Origin: Rickettsiales endosymbiont of Peranema trichophorum
GTDB taxonomy: Bacteria > Pseudomonadota > Alphaproteobacteria > Rickettsiales > Midichloriaceae
DNA length: 58,984 bases
NCBI RefSeq assembly: GCF_004210275.1
Contig: NZ_SCFA01000059.1
Coordinates: 1-58,984, forward strand
Direction: 5' to 3'
Shown: in pieces, positions 45,578 through 54,884 of the stretch
Layout: each line of letters opens with the position of its first letter
Numbering within the stretch: the stretch's first letter is position 1
Program-made: the position numbers and the translations under genes
The notes under the pieces: model-generated
What the model was told of the DNA's origin: nothing
Database searches by the model: none
Seen by the model: the letters and a program-made list of their open reading frames with translations, nothing else

Positions 45578-48500
45578 TTAAGAGTTTTCGAGAGGAGAGA
45601 GGATTTCCAGAAGTGCAGGGTAATCGGTTTTACCAGTGCTAAGCATAGGCAGCTCCTGTATGTGATGGAGAGATTTGGGCACAAACAGTTCGGAATACCC
45701 AGATTGTATCAGATACTGTGTGATATCCTCCTTTGTAGCCGCAGTATGTGTAGTAAATAATATAATGCTTTCTCCCTTTTTTGGATCATTTACAACAACT
45801 GCTGCGTTTCTGGATTCAGGCCACAACTTTGATACCATCTCTTCAATGACGCTTAAAGGAATCATCTCACCGCCGACCTTTGCAAAGCGTTTGATTCGAC
45901 CGACTATGGTGATATAACCCTCAGCATCAACATCGACGATATCTCCAGTATCGTACCAACCGCTGACCATTTTGCTTCCGATTTTATACTTTGGCTTTTC
46001 TATGACGTTAGGGTTGTCATATCTAATGTATCCAAGCATTACATTTGGTCCCGACACTATTAACTTGCCGCCTTCTTTGATTCCTTCTATAGGTTCAACG
46101 ATGTATTTCATACCAGGCAATATTCTGCCAACAGTACCTATTTTAGAATGCATACCTGTGTTCAGGGCGATCGCTGGAGAGGTTTCGGTTGTACCGTACC
46201 CTTCTAGTATCCTGATACCAAATTTTTCCATCCACATTTTTGTGGTTTCTGGTTTTAATTTCTCTGCTCCAGCGAACACGTATCGTATACTAAAGAAATC
46301 GTATGGAAGTGCATACTTTGCGTAATTTGCAAGAAATGTATCAGTTGCAAAGAAGCAAGTTGCATTAATTCCATAGATCAGTTCTGGTATGATTCTGTAG
46401 TGGAGTGGGGAGTGATAGAGGTATGTTTTCACTCCTGAGAAAATAGGCAATATCATACCGCCTGTCAGTCCAAATGCATGAAAGATGGGTAATGCGTTGA
46501 ACAGCTTATCAGATGATGTGAAGTCTATTCTGGATGCAAGCTGCTTGAGGTTGGAGAGAATATTGGAATGGCTTAATACCACGCCCTTTGGTCTTCCCTC
46601 GGAACCTGATGTGAATGCTAGTAAGGCCTGTTCATCTGGGGACGGTCTTTCCATTTTTTTGTCGTCGTAGTACTTATGGTAGTAGCGTGTAGGGAAAATC
46701 GCTTTCCACATTGCACTGCACTTCTCAATCAATGATATAGAACTACGGATATCTTCTAGGTAAATTAGTTCTATGCCACTTTTTTCTATGCTGTTGACAA
46801 CGTTTTCAAGCCCTCCCTTTTCAACGAAGACCCTGGAGGTATATATTTTGGTTATCTTTCCGACAGTACAGGATGCCAATATATTAGACGTACCGGTCGA
46901 GAAGTTGAGCATTGCAGGTATTCTATCGCGCACCAGTACACCAAAGAAGAGGCTCACTGTTGCAACAACATTTGGTAACATGATACCAATGCGTTCTCGA
47001 TGTTCTGTGGATTTTGCAATCCTATCTCCCAAGAGGAATGCCCCAACCATGAGTTTATAGTAACTCATGGAATTTTTATTTGCGTCATGTATGATAACGG
47101 TCCTTCTACCAAACTGCTTATATGCTTCGGTGAGTGACTCAAAGAGGGTGACGGTATTTTTACTACCAGCAAACATCATCTCTGACATAATGTCATACAA
47201 CATGTTGCCGACTGCATGACGTCTTTCCCTGTTTGTGAGATGTGCCGGTACTCTCAGTTTTTGTGGCTCCTGAATGTGAATCACAATTTTAGGAAACAGC
47301 TTAAGCTTTAGTTTACCGTGCATTTTGGAGAATAGGCTGTACTGGGTACCATCGATTCGAATTGGTAAGAGTGTGGCATTGGCCTTATCGGCTATGAGTC
47401 CAGGACCCTCGTATACCTTCATTAAAGAGCCAGTGACTGTAATTCTACCTTCTGGGAATATCACGACAGGTCTTTCAGCTTTTAACTGGTCTATCAATGT
47501 TTTTGCAGCCATAGGATTGGTAGGGTCTACTGGATAAGCTCTTAGGAATGTCAGGAATGGTCGCAACCACCACTTTCTTGCTATGTAAGTGTCAATTGCG
47601 AAGGTAAATCTTCCTGGCAATAGAATACCTATCAGGAGTGGATCTAAAAACGATGCGTGGTTTGCTATTACCAATATTCTTTTGCCGGCTTTGTGGTAAT
47701 TTTCAAGTCCTATGACTTCGACCCTATATATCAACTTCAGCACGATTTCCAACAAGCTTTTGACCATTTTATCTGGTAGAATTCTGCAGATGTATGTTGC
47801 GGTAAAGAAGTTTGCGACCGCAAGTACAAACAACAGCTGTGAGGCCGATAGACCTATTGTCACAAGGCACATACTGATCAAGCTTGCCACAACCATGAAA
47901 CCGGAGCTAACGATATTGTTTGCTGCTATCGCTTGTGATCGTCGTGCTATGTCCATCGATGTTTGTAAAATTGCGTAGAGTGGTACAACGTATATACCGC
48001 TACACACACTGATAAAGAATATGTCGATACAAGCTCTTACACCTTCGGACGTTGAAAGGAAGTAGTGAATACCCCCAAGGTACTCTCTTTTGAGAGTCAA
48101 GGTGCTAACCCACCAGAGATCTAAAAAGAAGCAGCTTAGGATCATCATGGAGGCAGGTACATATTTTTCCGACACTTGGCTATGTAGCAATCTGTCGCAT
48201 AGCACGGAACCAACCCCCATTCCTATGGAAAATAGACTTAAAAGCAGAATGAATACGGATTGGTCGCCACTGAACACCTCTTTGGTGAGACCTTGGACCT
48301 GTGAAATGAACAGGCCTCCGATCAGCCAGAACCATGAGATCCCCAAGACTGAAAGAAAGGCTCTGTGATTGGTTCGCAAGGTTTCGACGCAGTCTAAGGT
48401 TTCTTTGACGATGTTCCAGCGAATTTCGGTTTTTGGAGCACAAATCTTGCTATCGACGATAAACAATGATGATATATATCCTATTAGGCCCATTGCGATC

Positions 48501-49036
48501 GTCAGTACTGATACAAGAGTTACTGAGGTATCAGAAACCAAAACTCCGCCAAAGATGATACCAAGAGGTATTGCTATAAATGTTCCTGCTTCTATGAGGC
48601 CATTACCAAAGATGAGTTCATCTTTGGTCAGACTTTCAGGGAGGATACTGTATTTAGCGGCCCCAAACAAAGCGGCCTCGATGCCTATTAGAAAGATGGA
48701 GAGCAGTAACAGAATGTGGTTGTTTGTCATGAACCCGACTACGACGATTCCGCAAACTACTATATTGCTAACTTTCAACCACTGAACAAATATGCCCTTG
48801 CAAAATTTATCTGCAAGTTTACCGCCAGTAGCGGAAAATAAACAAAACGGCACTATAAACAGTGCCATTGTTAAGTGTATCAATATTGATCTTTTTAGGC
48901 TACTTAACTCTGGTGAGTAGAACCCTATGAGTGTAATAAAAGCGGTACGTATAAAATTATCGCCAAAAGTGGCAACAAATTGGCATACAAATAAAGGCAA
49001 GAACCTTCTTGTTGTTAGTAACTGACTAAGTTTCAA
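45578..49036 (-). CDS. aas: Fused LplT-PlsC-Aas: lysophospholipid transporter, acyltransferase and acyl-ACP synthetase
   Basis: 1152 residues in three domains. Residues 1-410: MFS permease resembling lysophospholipid flippase LplT (LFVCQFVATFGDNFIRTAF). About 420-620: PlsC acyltransferase with NHASFLDP (HX4D) and VVIFPEGRITVTGS. About 640-1145: AMP-binding acyl-ACP synthetase with AFTSGSEGRPKGVVLSHSN, GYGTTETSPAIALN and GWYDTGDIV. Together they would import lysophospholipid and reacylate it. E. coli uses separate lplT and aas genes; the fusion is known in several bacteria. The start is TTG 49036 with GGGTGAG upstream; the stop is 2 bases beyond MITE B2's flanking TA. Confidence 0.9.
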   Translation of the reverse strand: MKLSQLLTTRRFLPLFVCQFVATFGDNFIRTAFITLIGFYSPELSSLKRSILIHLTMALFIVPFCLFSATGGKLADKFCKGIFVQWLKVSNIVVCGIVVVGFMTNNHILLLLSIFLIGIEAALFGAAKYSILPESLTKDELIFGNGLIEAGTFIAIPLGIIFGGVLVSDTSVTLVSVLTIAMGLIGYISSLFIVDSKICAPKTEIRWNIVKETLDCVETLRTNHRAFLSVLGISWFWLIGGLFISQVQGLTKEVFSGDQSVFILLLSLFSIGMGVGSVLCDRLLHSQVSEKYVPASMMILSCFFLDLWWVSTLTLKREYLGGIHYFLSTSEGVRACIDIFFISVCSGIYVVPLYAILQTSMDIARRSQAIAANNIVSSGFMVVASLISMCLVTIGLSASQLLFVLAVANFFTATYICRILPDKMVKSLLEIVLKLIYRVEVIGLENYHKAGKRILVIANHASFLDPLLIGILLPGRFTFAIDTYIARKWWLRPFLTFLRAYPVDPTNPMAAKTLIDQLKAERPVVIFPEGRITVTGSLMKVYEGPGLIADKANATLLPIRIDGTQYSLFSKMHGKLKLKLFPKIVIHIQEPQKLRVPAHLTNRERRHAVGNMLYDIMSEMMFAGSKNTVTLFESLTEAYKQFGRRTVIIHDANKNSMSYYKLMVGAFLLGDRIAKSTEHRERIGIMLPNVVATVSLFFGVLVRDRIPAMLNFSTGTSNILASCTVGKITKIYTSRVFVEKGGLENVVNSIEKSGIELIYLEDIRSSISLIEKCSAMWKAIFPTRYYHKYYDDKKMERPSPDEQALLAFTSGSEGRPKGVVLSHSNILSNLKQLASRIDFTSSDKLFNALPIFHAFGLTGGMILPIFSGVKTYLYHSPLHYRIIPELIYGINATCFFATDTFLANYAKYALPYDFFSIRYVFAGAEKLKPETTKMWMEKFGIRILEGYGTTETSPAIALNTGMHSKIGTVGRILPGMKYIVEPIEGIKEGGKLIVSGPNVMLGYIRYDNPNVIEKPKYKIGSKMVSGWYDTGDIVDVDAEGYITIVGRIKRFAKVGGEMIPLSVIEEMVSKLWPESRNAAVVVNDPKKGESIILFTTHTAATKEDITQYLIQSGYSELFVPKSLHHIQELPMLSTGKTDYPALLEILSPLENS

Positions 49037-49148
49037 TTGCTCACCCGGGATAGATGGAAATTAAGATTGCCGTGGATTGTATCAGATTCACCATTTGGAG
49101 GCAACGAAAAGTCCAAATTTATCGTATGTGAATATATAGAGCTTATAT

Positions 49149-49250
49149 GGAAATTAACTGCAATGAAAAGAATTTATGCAAAGGTTGCCTGTGAAGTTGT
49201 TGGAAAGGTCAAATGGATGCCCGTTTTCACGGGCATGACGCAGGAGGAGC
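49149..49250 (+). repeat. Repeat A, copy 4 (A4), perfect hairpin
   Basis: AAATTAACTGCAATGAAAAG and TTATGCAAAGGTTGCCTGTG match repeat A; the end has the perfect hairpin ATGCCCGTTTTCACGGGCAT followed by GACGCAGGAGG. Compared with A1, one stem pair is changed on both sides (G-C against C-G), preserving pairing. Confidence 0.75.
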
Positions 49251-49465
49251 GGGGATGACGCAGGAAGGGAGCGACACAGGGGGATGCCGGAATGGCAAAG
49301 GAGGAGGATGGAAGTGGCGAGGGAGGAGGACTAAAATGGCAAAGGAAGATGCCGGAGCGGCAAAGGAAGAGTTGCGGGGATGACGCAGGAAGGGAGGGAC
49401 ACAGGGGGATGCCGGAATGGCAAAGGAGGAGGACAGAAGTGGCAAAGAAGAGAGAGTGGCGTTGG
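49251..49465 (+). repeat. Repeat D block (D4), longest
   Basis: Contains a direct duplication: GGGATGACGCAGGAAGGGAG followed by ACACAGGGGGATGCCGGAAT occurs at about 49253 and again at about 49377. Interspersed units follow GGCAAAGGAGGA. The ~124-bp tandem period marks a recent local duplication. Confidence 0.65.
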
Positions 49466-49482
49466 AAAGTCTGATTCAGTTC

Positions 49483-50166
49483 CTATACTGCATCTTTGTT
49501 GTTTGCAAGGGTGTCGGTGGACAGAGACTGTGCGTCTCTTGCTTTGATTCGTTCTAACACCAAATTGGCTATTTGCGCAGACAGTGTACAGGAGTCTGTA
49601 TTTCCAGGGATTGTAACTATTCTGTCGGGAAACAAGGCCGCCAATTTCAAAAAACCTTCTCTTATGAGAGTGAAGGATTGAATATCTGCCTTGTCATAGT
49701 GGGTATGGTGTGAGAACGACTGCTTGAGTCTGGAACGGGCAAGTTCTGGATCAACATCCAGGAGTATGGTAAGGTCTGGGGTACATTCTCCAATACTTAG
49801 GCGGCTAATTTCGTGTATCAAATCCACTGAAATGCCTTTAAGATACCCTTGATAAACAAGAGAGGAGTCGAGGAACCGATCTGATATTACTACTTTTTGC
49901 TGTGCTACAGCTTTCTCAATCACGTTTACAACGTGATCTCTCCTTGCAGCATTGAAAAGTAGAAATTCTGTCAGAGGATCTGTTACGCCATTTCCATCTA
50001 ACAATATCGAGCGTAGCTTCTCTGCGAAGACAGTACCGCCTGGTTCCCTTGTTACGACAACATCGAAGCCAAGGTTAGTGAGTATATCCTCTAGGATTCT
50101 AACTTGGGTGGATTTGCCGGAAGCTTCACCGCCCTCGAACGTAACAAACAACCCACGACTTAACAT
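49483..50166 (-). CDS. tmk: Thymidylate kinase
   Basis: Phosphorylates dTMP to dTDP. The 227-residue protein has the P-loop FEGGEASGKST at 10-20, the DR(Y/F) motif SDRFLDSSLVYQG and TREPGGTVFAEKLR. The basic residues in the LID (ARSRLKQS) and GEASGKS loop look like the E. coli type. The C-terminal tail past about residue 205 is not conserved. Complete. Confidence 0.96.
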   Translation of the reverse strand: MLSRGLFVTFEGGEASGKSTQVRILEDILTNLGFDVVVTREPGGTVFAEKLRSILLDGNGVTDPLTEFLLFNAARRDHVVNVIEKAVAQQKVVISDRFLDSSLVYQGYLKGISVDLIHEISRLSIGECTPDLTILLDVDPELARSRLKQSFSHHTHYDKADIQSFTLIREGFLKLAALFPDRIVTIPGNTDSCTLSAQIANLVLERIKARDAQSLSTDTLANNKDAV

Positions 50167-50201
50167 CGATCAACTTATACAAAGGAAAGTTATATTGAAC
50201 C

Positions 50202-50230
50202 AAAAACCGGGAAGGGACTAGAAAAGCCCG
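50202..50230 (-). terminator. Candidate rho-independent terminator of cspA
   Basis: On the minus strand, 30 bases after the cspA stop, CGGG, a 15-base loop region and CCCG are followed by G and five T. The stem is short, so this is tentative. Confidence 0.4.
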
Positions 50231-50261
50231 ATAACCAAACTGCTAGCAACGACTGTATTGG

Positions 50262-50471
50262 TTATATCAATACGACGTTTTCAGCGGAAACTTTCTTGTT
50301 AGGCGACTGCACTAACTCATAACCAACTTTCTGCCCTTCAACCATAGAAGCGACATTGATAGACTTCAAACTGCTAATGTGTACGAACACATCGCTTCCA
50401 GAGTCGTCGGGCTTAATAAAGCCATATCCTTTAGTAGCATTAAACCACTTTATAGTACCTTTATGTTTCAT
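50262..50471 (-). CDS. cspA: Cold-shock protein (CspA family)
   Basis: 69-residue single OB-fold nucleic-acid-binding protein, an RNA chaperone. Begins MKHKGTIKWFNATKGYGFIKP with the RNP1 motif KGYGFIKP, then RNP2-like DVFVHISSL. The 122-bp gap upstream is available for a long leader, as common for csp genes; no structured element is firmly recognised. A candidate terminator follows. Confidence 0.95.
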   Translation of the reverse strand: MKHKGTIKWFNATKGYGFIKPDDSGSDVFVHISSLKSINVASMVEGQKVGYELVQSPNKKVSAENVVLI

Positions 50472-50593
50472 TTTTTTTCATGTAATTAAATTTTGTAAAC
50501 CGACAGATGCTGTCTTCCAGAACTTCCGGCATTACGCTTAACTTACATTTAATTTATGCAAATGCAAGCTTAATCTGAGATGTCTAGCAACTT

Positions 50594-51637
50594 TTATTGC
50601 TTATACCGCACACTTCTTTTCACGGTTAGATTTAAAAAGGTCATTGGAATTTTTAATGAGCATACTGTTAACATACCTAGGCCTATTGCTATTAGTAGAG
50701 CTATGAGGTTTTTTTGTGGTGTCTGTGTTATCGTTGACAACACTATACCAAACAGGGCGATATTAAAAATTGCGACTTTTAAAACGACTTCTGCATGGCT
50801 TATACCGGTGCGTACGGCTTTTTGAAAGAAATGTTCTGAGTGTGCTTCCCAAAACCTTTGGAGTTTTACTATTCGTATTAACAGTACTAGACCTGCATCC
50901 ATAAAGTAGTACATGGGTAACATGAAGGCTTGCAACCAATAGCCTTTTGCAGCAAGGACAAGTAGCAACAGGGATAGTATGTATCCTATTGTTATACTTC
51001 CGGCATCGCCCATGAATATAGCGGCAGAGTGCCAGTTATACCACAGGAACCCGATCGTTGAAGATGCTAACAAAAGAGATATGTATGTATAGTTGGTTTG
51101 AATTTGAAGTAGGGAGAACAAGATGCCCAATGAAGTACACAAGAAGATAGTCTCCATGCCAGTCATACCATCAATACCATCCATAAAGTTGTAGATGTTC
51201 ATGAAGCCGACGATTATGAAGACTATGGCGCCGAACTCAATGTCCGGATGAACGGTGTAAGCAAATATGGAGCCGTGACTTGTTACGACACATGCACCCA
51301 AACTGGCTGCTATAACGTGTGTTAACAATCTGGATGATATGGACATTGGAGAAATATCATTTTTAAATGAGATGATGCATAACAATGCGAGTGCCATGAA
51401 TAATATGAGAGGGGCCTTCATATCACCGGTGAATCTTAAAATCACTGGTATGCTGCCCATGAAGAAAATCGTTAATATTACTACTCCCCCACCAACAGGT
51501 GTAGGATCTTTGTGGTTGCTTCTAGAGTTTGGAAACGCTAGGAGATTGTGGCGTATACAAAAGTGAATGAAACTCTTTACAAGCACGAAAGAGAGAAGTG
51601 CGGTCACCAACAATGTTATTCCTTCGACGACACCCAT
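50594..51637 (-). CDS. MraY/WecA-family undecaprenyl-phosphate sugar-1-phosphate transferase
   Basis: 347-residue polytopic membrane protein of the PNPT superfamily, which transfers a sugar-1-phosphate to undecaprenyl phosphate. Motifs: FPNSRSNHKDPTPVGGGVVI (near 35-54), the catalytic NIYNFMDGIDGMTGMET, and WHSAAIFMGDAGSITIGY. It resembles WecA/glycosyltransferase family 4 forms used for O-antigen or other polysaccharide initiation more than MraY, whose HXXH-type loop is not seen. Substrate sugar is not decidable. Confidence 0.88.
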   Translation of the reverse strand: MGVVEGITLLVTALLSFVLVKSFIHFCIRHNLLAFPNSRSNHKDPTPVGGGVVILTIFFMGSIPVILRFTGDMKAPLILFMALALLCIISFKNDISPMSISSRLLTHVIAASLGACVVTSHGSIFAYTVHPDIEFGAIVFIIVGFMNIYNFMDGIDGMTGMETIFLCTSLGILFSLLQIQTNYTYISLLLASSTIGFLWYNWHSAAIFMGDAGSITIGYILSLLLLVLAAKGYWLQAFMLPMYYFMDAGLVLLIRIVKLQRFWEAHSEHFFQKAVRTGISHAEVVLKVAIFNIALFGIVLSTITQTPQKNLIALLIAIGLGMLTVCSLKIPMTFLNLTVKRSVRYKQ

Positions 51638-51739
51638 AATTTTCCTTACACAATTGACCTAAATTCTGTGACTTTACATATCATAATTAGCATTGGTGTG
51701 GAAAGAGTGGTGGGCAAAGGTTTTCTTACCATTATGATG

Positions 51740-51814
51740 TGGTGCCGCCGGCAGGAATCGAACCTGCGACCTCTTCATTACCAATGAAGTGCGCTACCAC
51801 TGTGCCACGGCGGC
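51740..51814 (-). tRNA. tRNA-Thr (anticodon GGT)
   Basis: Acceptor GCCGCCG/CGGCGGC, D-arm, anticodon stem-loop CTTCA-TTGGTAA-TGAAG (anticodon GGT, threonine ACC/ACU), T-arm GCAGG-TTCGATT-CCTGC, A73 and an encoded CCA (51740-51742). All arms pair. The minus-strand tRNA gives a common antisense ORF shadow on the plus strand. Confidence 0.97.
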
Positions 51815-51882
51815 TGAAAAACGAAGTAATTGACGTATCGGAGATAGTATATCCGAGTTGTTGAAAGCTTCAAGAGATTATT

Positions 51883-53457
51883 TCATAGCTTAATATCGAT
51901 TTTACTGTCGATCAGTTCGATCGTTTGTTGAACGCCGTATAAGCTGATGAAGGAGCCGAAGCGTGGCCCACTTGAGGACCCAAGGAGGATTTCATACAAT
52001 CCCTTGAACCAATCTTTGATTTCAAATTGAAATTTTACGGCAACATCGTACAAGAGGTTTTGAAGCTCTTGTGGATTGTTGGTGGTTGTGGTTTTGAGGG
52101 CATCTCTGAGATACTTAAGTGCTTCTAGCTCTTGGTGGTTAGGCTTTTTAAATATTTGATGTGGTTTAACGAAGTCGTGATAATACTGTATCGCGTATTT
52201 GATCAACATGCCTAACTGTGAATTTGTATCTTTGACAACATTAAAGTTACACATCTTGATGTACCCCCATATTGTATCTTCGCTTGATGTGCCGCAGGCT
52301 GCAACGAGGTTGAGCAGCAGACTGTATGACAATGTACAAGATGGTAGTGGGGGTGTCCCCATATGCACGTGATACGCTGGATTGGTTAATTTTTTTTCTT
52401 CGTCCAATTCCTGTGAGTACTTATCGAGCCAGGTAAGATATTCGTCAACATTTTTGGGTATGATGTCGATGAACAGCTTTTTTGCCTTTTGAGGAGATTG
52501 GTACATGAAGAAAGAGAGGCTTTCTCGTGGTGCGTACTGTAACCACTGTTCTAGACTTAAGCCGTTTCCTTTAGATTTGGATATTTTTTGGCCATTTTGA
52601 TCCAGAAAGAGCTCATAAAACATCTGGTGTGGTGGTGGGGTGCCTATAGTCTGACAGATTTCGCTATAAATACGACCGTTGACCAGGTGATCTTTACCAT
52701 ACATTTCGAAATCTACTTCAAATGTTGCCCATCGCATTCCAAAGTCCGGCTTCCACTGAAGCTTGCAATGGCCGTTTGTGACTGGGACTGTGATCATATT
52801 CCCTAGCGCATCATTGTAGCTGACCGTACCGTTGAGCGTATCTGTTGCTACGATCGGTACATTTAGGACCTTGCCTGTAGTAGGGCATATTGGAAGGAAT
52901 GGGCTATAAGTTTTTTGTCTTTCTTCTCCCAGAGTTGGAAGCATAATATTCATGATGGCATCATATGCTTTTAGGACCTTCATGAGGGAATCATTGTATA
53001 CGCCTTGTTTATAGCATTCTGTAGCGCTAAGTAATTGGCACTCAAAATCAAAATGATTTAAAAAATTTTGAAATCTGGCGTTCATATTATGACCAAAACT
53101 TTGGTGTGTACCGAAAGGGTCTGGCACTGATGTGAGAGGTAGATCCAAGTATTGGTGGTATGATTCCTTATTGGGAATGGTATCTGGAATTTTGCGCATG
53201 CCATCCATGTCGTCGGAAATACAAAAGAGGCGTGTTGGCATGTTTGATATTTTTTCAAAAGCATGTTGTACCATTTTTGTTCGGACGACTTCGCCGAAGG
53301 TCCCTATGTGAGGGAGGCCTGAAGGTCCATAACCTGTTTCAAAGAGCACGTAGCCTTTTTGTGGGAGTTGGTAGTTAATTTTTTTTAAAATTGCTTCTGC
53401 TTCTTTGAAGGGCCAGGAGAATTTTTCGATATTTTTACGTATTTTGTCATCCAACAT
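51883..53457 (-). CDS. lysS: Class I lysyl-tRNA synthetase
   Basis: LysRS of the archaeal-type class I, found in many alphaproteobacteria including Rickettsiales in place of the class II enzyme. Start chosen at ATG 53457 (MLDDKIRKNIEKFSWPF; 524 aa); the frame is open to 53472. The HIGH motif is in GYGPSGLPHIGTFGE (about 43-55), and the KMSKS-type loop is KISKSKGNG. ISDDMDGMRKIP follows the HIGH region. Complete. It overlaps or abuts the upstream EAL gene end, suggesting co-transcription. Confidence 0.95.
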   Translation of the reverse strand: MLDDKIRKNIEKFSWPFKEAEAILKKINYQLPQKGYVLFETGYGPSGLPHIGTFGEVVRTKMVQHAFEKISNMPTRLFCISDDMDGMRKIPDTIPNKESYHQYLDLPLTSVPDPFGTHQSFGHNMNARFQNFLNHFDFECQLLSATECYKQGVYNDSLMKVLKAYDAIMNIMLPTLGEERQKTYSPFLPICPTTGKVLNVPIVATDTLNGTVSYNDALGNMITVPVTNGHCKLQWKPDFGMRWATFEVDFEMYGKDHLVNGRIYSEICQTIGTPPPHQMFYELFLDQNGQKISKSKGNGLSLEQWLQYAPRESLSFFMYQSPQKAKKLFIDIIPKNVDEYLTWLDKYSQELDEEKKLTNPAYHVHMGTPPLPSCTLSYSLLLNLVAACGTSSEDTIWGYIKMCNFNVVKDTNSQLGMLIKYAIQYYHDFVKPHQIFKKPNHQELEALKYLRDALKTTTTNNPQELQNLLYDVAVKFQFEIKDWFKGLYEILLGSSSGPRFGSFISLYGVQQTIELIDSKIDIKL

Positions 53458-53465
53458 TTGTATCA

Positions 53466-54701
53466 TCACCAAAATTTGTAGTTAACGGCTGGGCTGAAGT
53501 GGTTGCCTTGCATATAGTCCGTGCCCATTGCAAGTAATATGTTTGCTATAGCTTCTGTTTCGACGAACTCCACGACCGCCTTCATTCCTATATCGTGTGC
53601 GAGGCGTATGAGGGTTTCCACGAAGATTCTATTGTGACTATTTTCTATGAGGTCTCTGATGAAACTTCCGTCCACTTTGATTAGATCTGCGTTGATGGAC
53701 TTGAGTTCTGTAAACGAGGTATATCCAGCTCCAAAATCATCTATTGCTACGGAGCAGCCTATTTGATGCATAGTATCTGTGAATTTTGCTAGCCTTTTAA
53801 CCTCGTGTTTGCTACCTGTTTCTGTGATTTCGACAATTAATCTGCTTGCAATATCTTGACTAGGAAGCAAGGTCTTTGCTTTTGTGAGCCATGTGGCGTC
53901 GTCTGTCGACATGTTGGAGATATTGATACTGAGCTTGAGTGTTGGTGTCATTTTAAGTTCATTGGCTGCTAACTCCAATACCAGCAGGTCGATTTCGGAT
54001 ATTAATCCCATAGATTCTGCGATTGGAATGAATGGTCCGACGGAAACGGTTCTACCTTCTTCTGTACGTATCCTTAGGAGTCCTTCATAAAACCCGTGTG
54101 TTTTGGTTTTAGAATCTATGATGGGTTGAAAAGCGAGCTGTAAGCGCTTTTGTCTGATTGCTTTGTGTATGTAGTTAGCGAGGTGTAACTGGCTGGCTTT
54201 TTGGGCGACGTATCCATTTTTTTGTTGGCTCCACATGTATGATGTCTCTTCGGAGGCCTCGCACTCGTACAGTGCTACATAGCAGTTTGCGATGGATTCC
54301 TTGAGCATTTCTTGATTTTGGGAAGGTTGTATTAGGGTGAGGCCACACCTAGGTCTTAAAAAGGTATCTTGCTGTAAGATACCGTGGCTACACGAGCGAA
54401 TTGCAGACAGTATAGCTCCCAGTGCATCTTTATGATAGGCCTTTTGATTTGAAGGTATGCAGAGTAGTATTGTATCAAATCCTATGGGTAGTATGAGGCT
54501 TTGGTTACTCGTATGCTGCATGATGATATTTGAAGTAGACTCTATAATACTGCTAGCTCCTGAGACTCCATCTGTGTTTAACACAACTGCGAGATCGGGG
54601 ATTTTGAGTATGCACAATGCATAACAAGTTGTCTTATCGTCCTGTTGTAGAAGGTACTCTTGTATTTTTGTGATGATGAAACTGAAAAAGGTGTTTTGCA
54701 T
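53466..54701 (-). CDS. EAL-domain protein, probable c-di-GMP phosphodiesterase
   Basis: 411 residues. The N-terminal half (about 1-160) looks like a degenerate GGDEF domain with no GGDEF motif. The EAL domain starts near residue 170: FQPIIDSKTKTHGF then YEGLLR (EGL in place of EAL, keeping the metal-binding Glu), SINISNMS, LIVEITETG, AIDDFGAGYTSFTEL (the DDFG loop) and LIKVDGSFIRDL. The key acidic residues look intact, so activity is likely. No membrane or sensor domain. It would oppose the PleD-like enzyme at 6479. Downstream lysS begins 9 bp after this frame's end at the chosen start. Confidence 0.9.
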   Translation of the reverse strand: MQNTFFSFIITKIQEYLLQQDDKTTCYALCILKIPDLAVVLNTDGVSGASSIIESTSNIIMQHTSNQSLILPIGFDTILLCIPSNQKAYHKDALGAILSAIRSCSHGILQQDTFLRPRCGLTLIQPSQNQEMLKESIANCYVALYECEASEETSYMWSQQKNGYVAQKASQLHLANYIHKAIRQKRLQLAFQPIIDSKTKTHGFYEGLLRIRTEEGRTVSVGPFIPIAESMGLISEIDLLVLELAANELKMTPTLKLSINISNMSTDDATWLTKAKTLLPSQDIASRLIVEITETGSKHEVKRLAKFTDTMHQIGCSVAIDDFGAGYTSFTELKSINADLIKVDGSFIRDLIENSHNRIFVETLIRLAHDIGMKAVVEFVETEAIANILLAMGTDYMQGNHFSPAVNYKFW

Positions 54702-54884
54702 TTCATGTACTATATTAAAGGCTCCCCCACCAATAAGCTGCTCCTTTTTGGTTTATGGTAATGTTGTTAGGATTACTTACCATTCTGGATTGTACTTGGG
54801 TATAGCTTTATTAAGGAGCAGGGCGAAATGTATTGTAGTTCTTAGACAAGAGCAAGTGAATGTTTTTAAGGTTTGCATAAGATG

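Larger units (their letters stand above)
49037..49482. other. Repeat-filled gap between aas and tmk
   Basis: 446 bases with no supported gene. It holds repeat A4 and the long D4 block. Frames on both strands (49037-49258, 49227-49445, 49292-49474) are repeat shadows. Confidence 0.6.

Noticed and set aside
49251-49465. Possible CRISPR array in the D4 block
   Set aside because: Units vary in length and sequence, with no constant repeat plus unique spacers, and no cas genes are near.
51548-51787. 79-codon plus-strand frame ending RRQESNLRPLHYQ
   Set aside because: The end is the well-known antisense translation of a tRNA gene (tRNA-Thr on the minus strand).
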